A stretch of DNA of 7,237 bases from Actinomycetota bacterium (GTDB taxonomy: Bacteria > Actinomycetota > Rubrobacteria > Rubrobacterales > Rubrobacteraceae). Shown in pieces: positions 6,120 through 7,237 of this stretch. Each line of letters begins with the position of its first letter. Position 1 is the first letter of the stretch. A model generated the notes under the pieces. That model had not been told where the DNA came from. It made no database searches and saw nothing but the letters and a program-made list of their open reading frames with translations. A program made the position numbers and the translations under genes. The stretch lies in the NCBI GenBank assembly GCA_020200675.1, contig JAIVIG010000409.1, forward strand, positions 1 to 7,237. The letters run 5' to 3'.

Positions 6120-7237
6120 ATGCGTGCGCGGTTGCCGGGCTACGTGGTAGCCGTGCTGGTCGTCGGGCTGGCGTTGCTCGTCAAGCTGCTTCTGGACCCC
6201 TTGATCGAGGAGGAGACCCCCTTCCTGCTGTTCTTCGGCGCCGTGATAGTCGGCGCCTGGTTAGGTGGCCTGGGGCCCGGGCTGCTCGCGACCGCCCTGG
6301 CCGCCCTGACGGCCGATTATTTCTTCCTGTCTCCGACTTATACGCTACTGGTCGACGATTTTGGGCAGGTTCTGCGCCTCGTCCTGTTCGTGTTGGAGGG
6401 GTCATTTATTAGCCTGCTGGTGGCGACGATGCGCTCGGCGAGGCGGCAGTCCGAGGCGAGGACGCTGCAGTCCCGGAGGGACCAGGAAGACTTGTTCCGG
6501 AGCGAGGAGCGCTTCAGGGCGACCTTCGAGCAGGCCGCTGTCGGCATCGCCCACGTCGGCTTCGGCGGCGAGTGGTTGCGCGTGAACCAGAAGCTTTGCG
6601 ACATCGTTGGCTACACGCGCGAAGAGCTGCTCGAACGCACCTTCCAGGACATCACCCACCCCGACGACCTTCAGGACAACCTGGACCTGTTCGTCCCCCT
6701 CATGACGGGGGAGATACCAACCTTCTCGATGGAGAAGCGCTATTTCCGAAAAGACGGTTCGATCGTCTGGATCGACCTGACCGTCTCCGCGGCGTGTGAC
6801 GGGAGAGGCAAGCCCAGCTACACCATCGCCGTGATCGAGGACATCACCGAGCGTAAAAGGGTCGAGGACGCGCAGCGCTTCCTCGTCGAGGCCGGTATGG
6901 TGCTCTCCTCCTCGCTCGATTACCGGACCACGCTCGCTGGTGTGGCGCGCCTCGCGGTGCCTCACCTCGCCGACTGGTGCGTCGTCGACGTTTACGAGGA
7001 GGACGGCTTCCTGGACAGGGTGGCGGTGGCTCACCAGGACCCGGAGAAGGTCGCGTTGGCGTACGAGCTGCAGGAGCGGTACCCGCCGGACCCGGATAGT
7101 TCGTACGGGGTGGCGCGCGTACTGCACACCGGACGTCCGGAGCTGGTCGCCGAGATCCCCGAACCGCTCCTGGAAGAGGCCGCCCACGACGCCGAGCATC
7201 GCGAGATCCTGCAAGACCTGGGCCTCGAGTCGTACCT
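6120..7237 (+). CDS. Membrane sensor protein: DUF4118 - PAS - GAF (3' end outside window)
   Basis: The frame stays open to the window end, giving 372 residues and no stop. Residues 8-25, 34-52, 55-70 and 84-105 are hydrophobic, and the stretch with PFLLFFGAVIVGAWLGGLGPGLLAT is typical of the four-helix DUF4118 module also found in KdpD. A short helix (107-128) leads to a PAS domain (about 128-248: FRATFEQAAVGIAHV, then NQKLCDIVGYTREEL, ITHPDDL, a KDGS turn, and the closing IEDITERKRVED). A GAF domain begins at about 252 (LSSSLDYRTTLAGVARLAVPHLADWC). In this architecture the missing C-terminus is usually a histidine kinase or a SpoIIE-type phosphatase, so the output cannot be named. The start is uncertain: ATG 6120 has GGAG only 3 bases upstream, while in-frame ATG 6075 has GGAGGG 1-2 bases upstream and would add 15 residues. 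An in-frame TGA at 6063-6065 sets the upstream limit. It is divergent from sodA. Confidence 0.85.
   Translation, partial: MRARLPGYVVAVLVVGLALLVKLLLDPLIEEETPFLLFFGAVIVGAWLGGLGPGLLATALAALTADYFFLSPTYTLLVDDFGQVLRLVLFVLEGSFISLLVATMRSARRQSEARTLQSRRDQEDLFRSEERFRATFEQAAVGIAHVGFGGEWLRVNQKLCDIVGYTREELLERTFQDITHPDDLQDNLDLFVPLMTGEIPTFSMEKRYFRKDGSIVWIDLTVSAACDGRGKPSYTIAVIEDITERKRVEDAQRFLVEAGMVLSSSLDYRTTLAGVARLAVPHLADWCVVDVYEEDGFLDRVAVAHQDPEKVALAYELQERYPPDPDSSYGVARVLHTGRPELVAEIPEPLLEEAAHDAEHREILQDLGLESY

Noticed and set aside
6402..7214. Minus-strand open frame of 270 codons opposite the sensor gene
   Set aside because: The plus strand encodes clear DUF4118, PAS and GAF sequence over the same bases; the antisense frame has no domain.

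Overview
The window is GC-rich (roughly two thirds G+C by eye) and densely coding, with strong Shine-Dalgarno sites and almost no TTA, CTA or TCA codons in the main genes. The gene content and protein style are a TrpB2-type tryptophan synthase beta subunit, a single-Cys CoA-disulfide-reductase-like flavoprotein, a Mn-type superoxide dismutase and a DUF4118-PAS-GAF sensor. Together they suggest a deep-branching actinobacterium of the Rubrobacter type. This is an inference from protein resemblance, not from a marker gene.

Layout. Positions 1-573 (+) hold the 3' part of a calcineurin-like metallophosphoesterase gene. Next, 601-2128 (+) encodes an exported protein with two SPOR-like repeats followed by a phosphodiester glycosidase (NAGPA/DUF2233) domain. 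This gene is broken: the second SPOR repeat has lost its middle and the reading frame changes there, between about 980 and 1000. A perfect 10-bp hairpin at 2160-2183 follows it. A stand-alone trpB of the TrpB2 class lies at 2266-3618 (+). A flavin disulfide reductase converges on it from 5004 on the minus strand. That reductase has no stop codon where its family normally ends (about 3637), and its frame stays open through the antisense of trpB to 2881. Upstream of it, a terminator hairpin at 5111-5139 ends the sodA transcript (5168-5791, minus). The interval 5792-6119 holds a probable sodA promoter, a tandem 10-bp repeat and the leader of a membrane sensor gene that starts near 6120 (+) and runs off the window.

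How the genes may work together. The phosphoesterase and the SPOR-glycosidase look like an envelope pair: a phosphate-ester hydrolase beside an exported enzyme that opens sugar phosphodiesters and may bind peptidoglycan. sodA and the flavin reductase lie on the same strand and form an oxidative-stress/thiol-redox pair, although a terminator separates them. The sensor, divergent from sodA, joins a membrane DUF4118 module to PAS and GAF domains; its output domain is outside the window. I see no mobile element, CRISPR array, tRNA or rRNA, and no convincing evidence of a new multi-gene system. The best points for a second look are the two gene lesions (SPOR frameshift, missing stop) and the repeat next to the sodA promoter.
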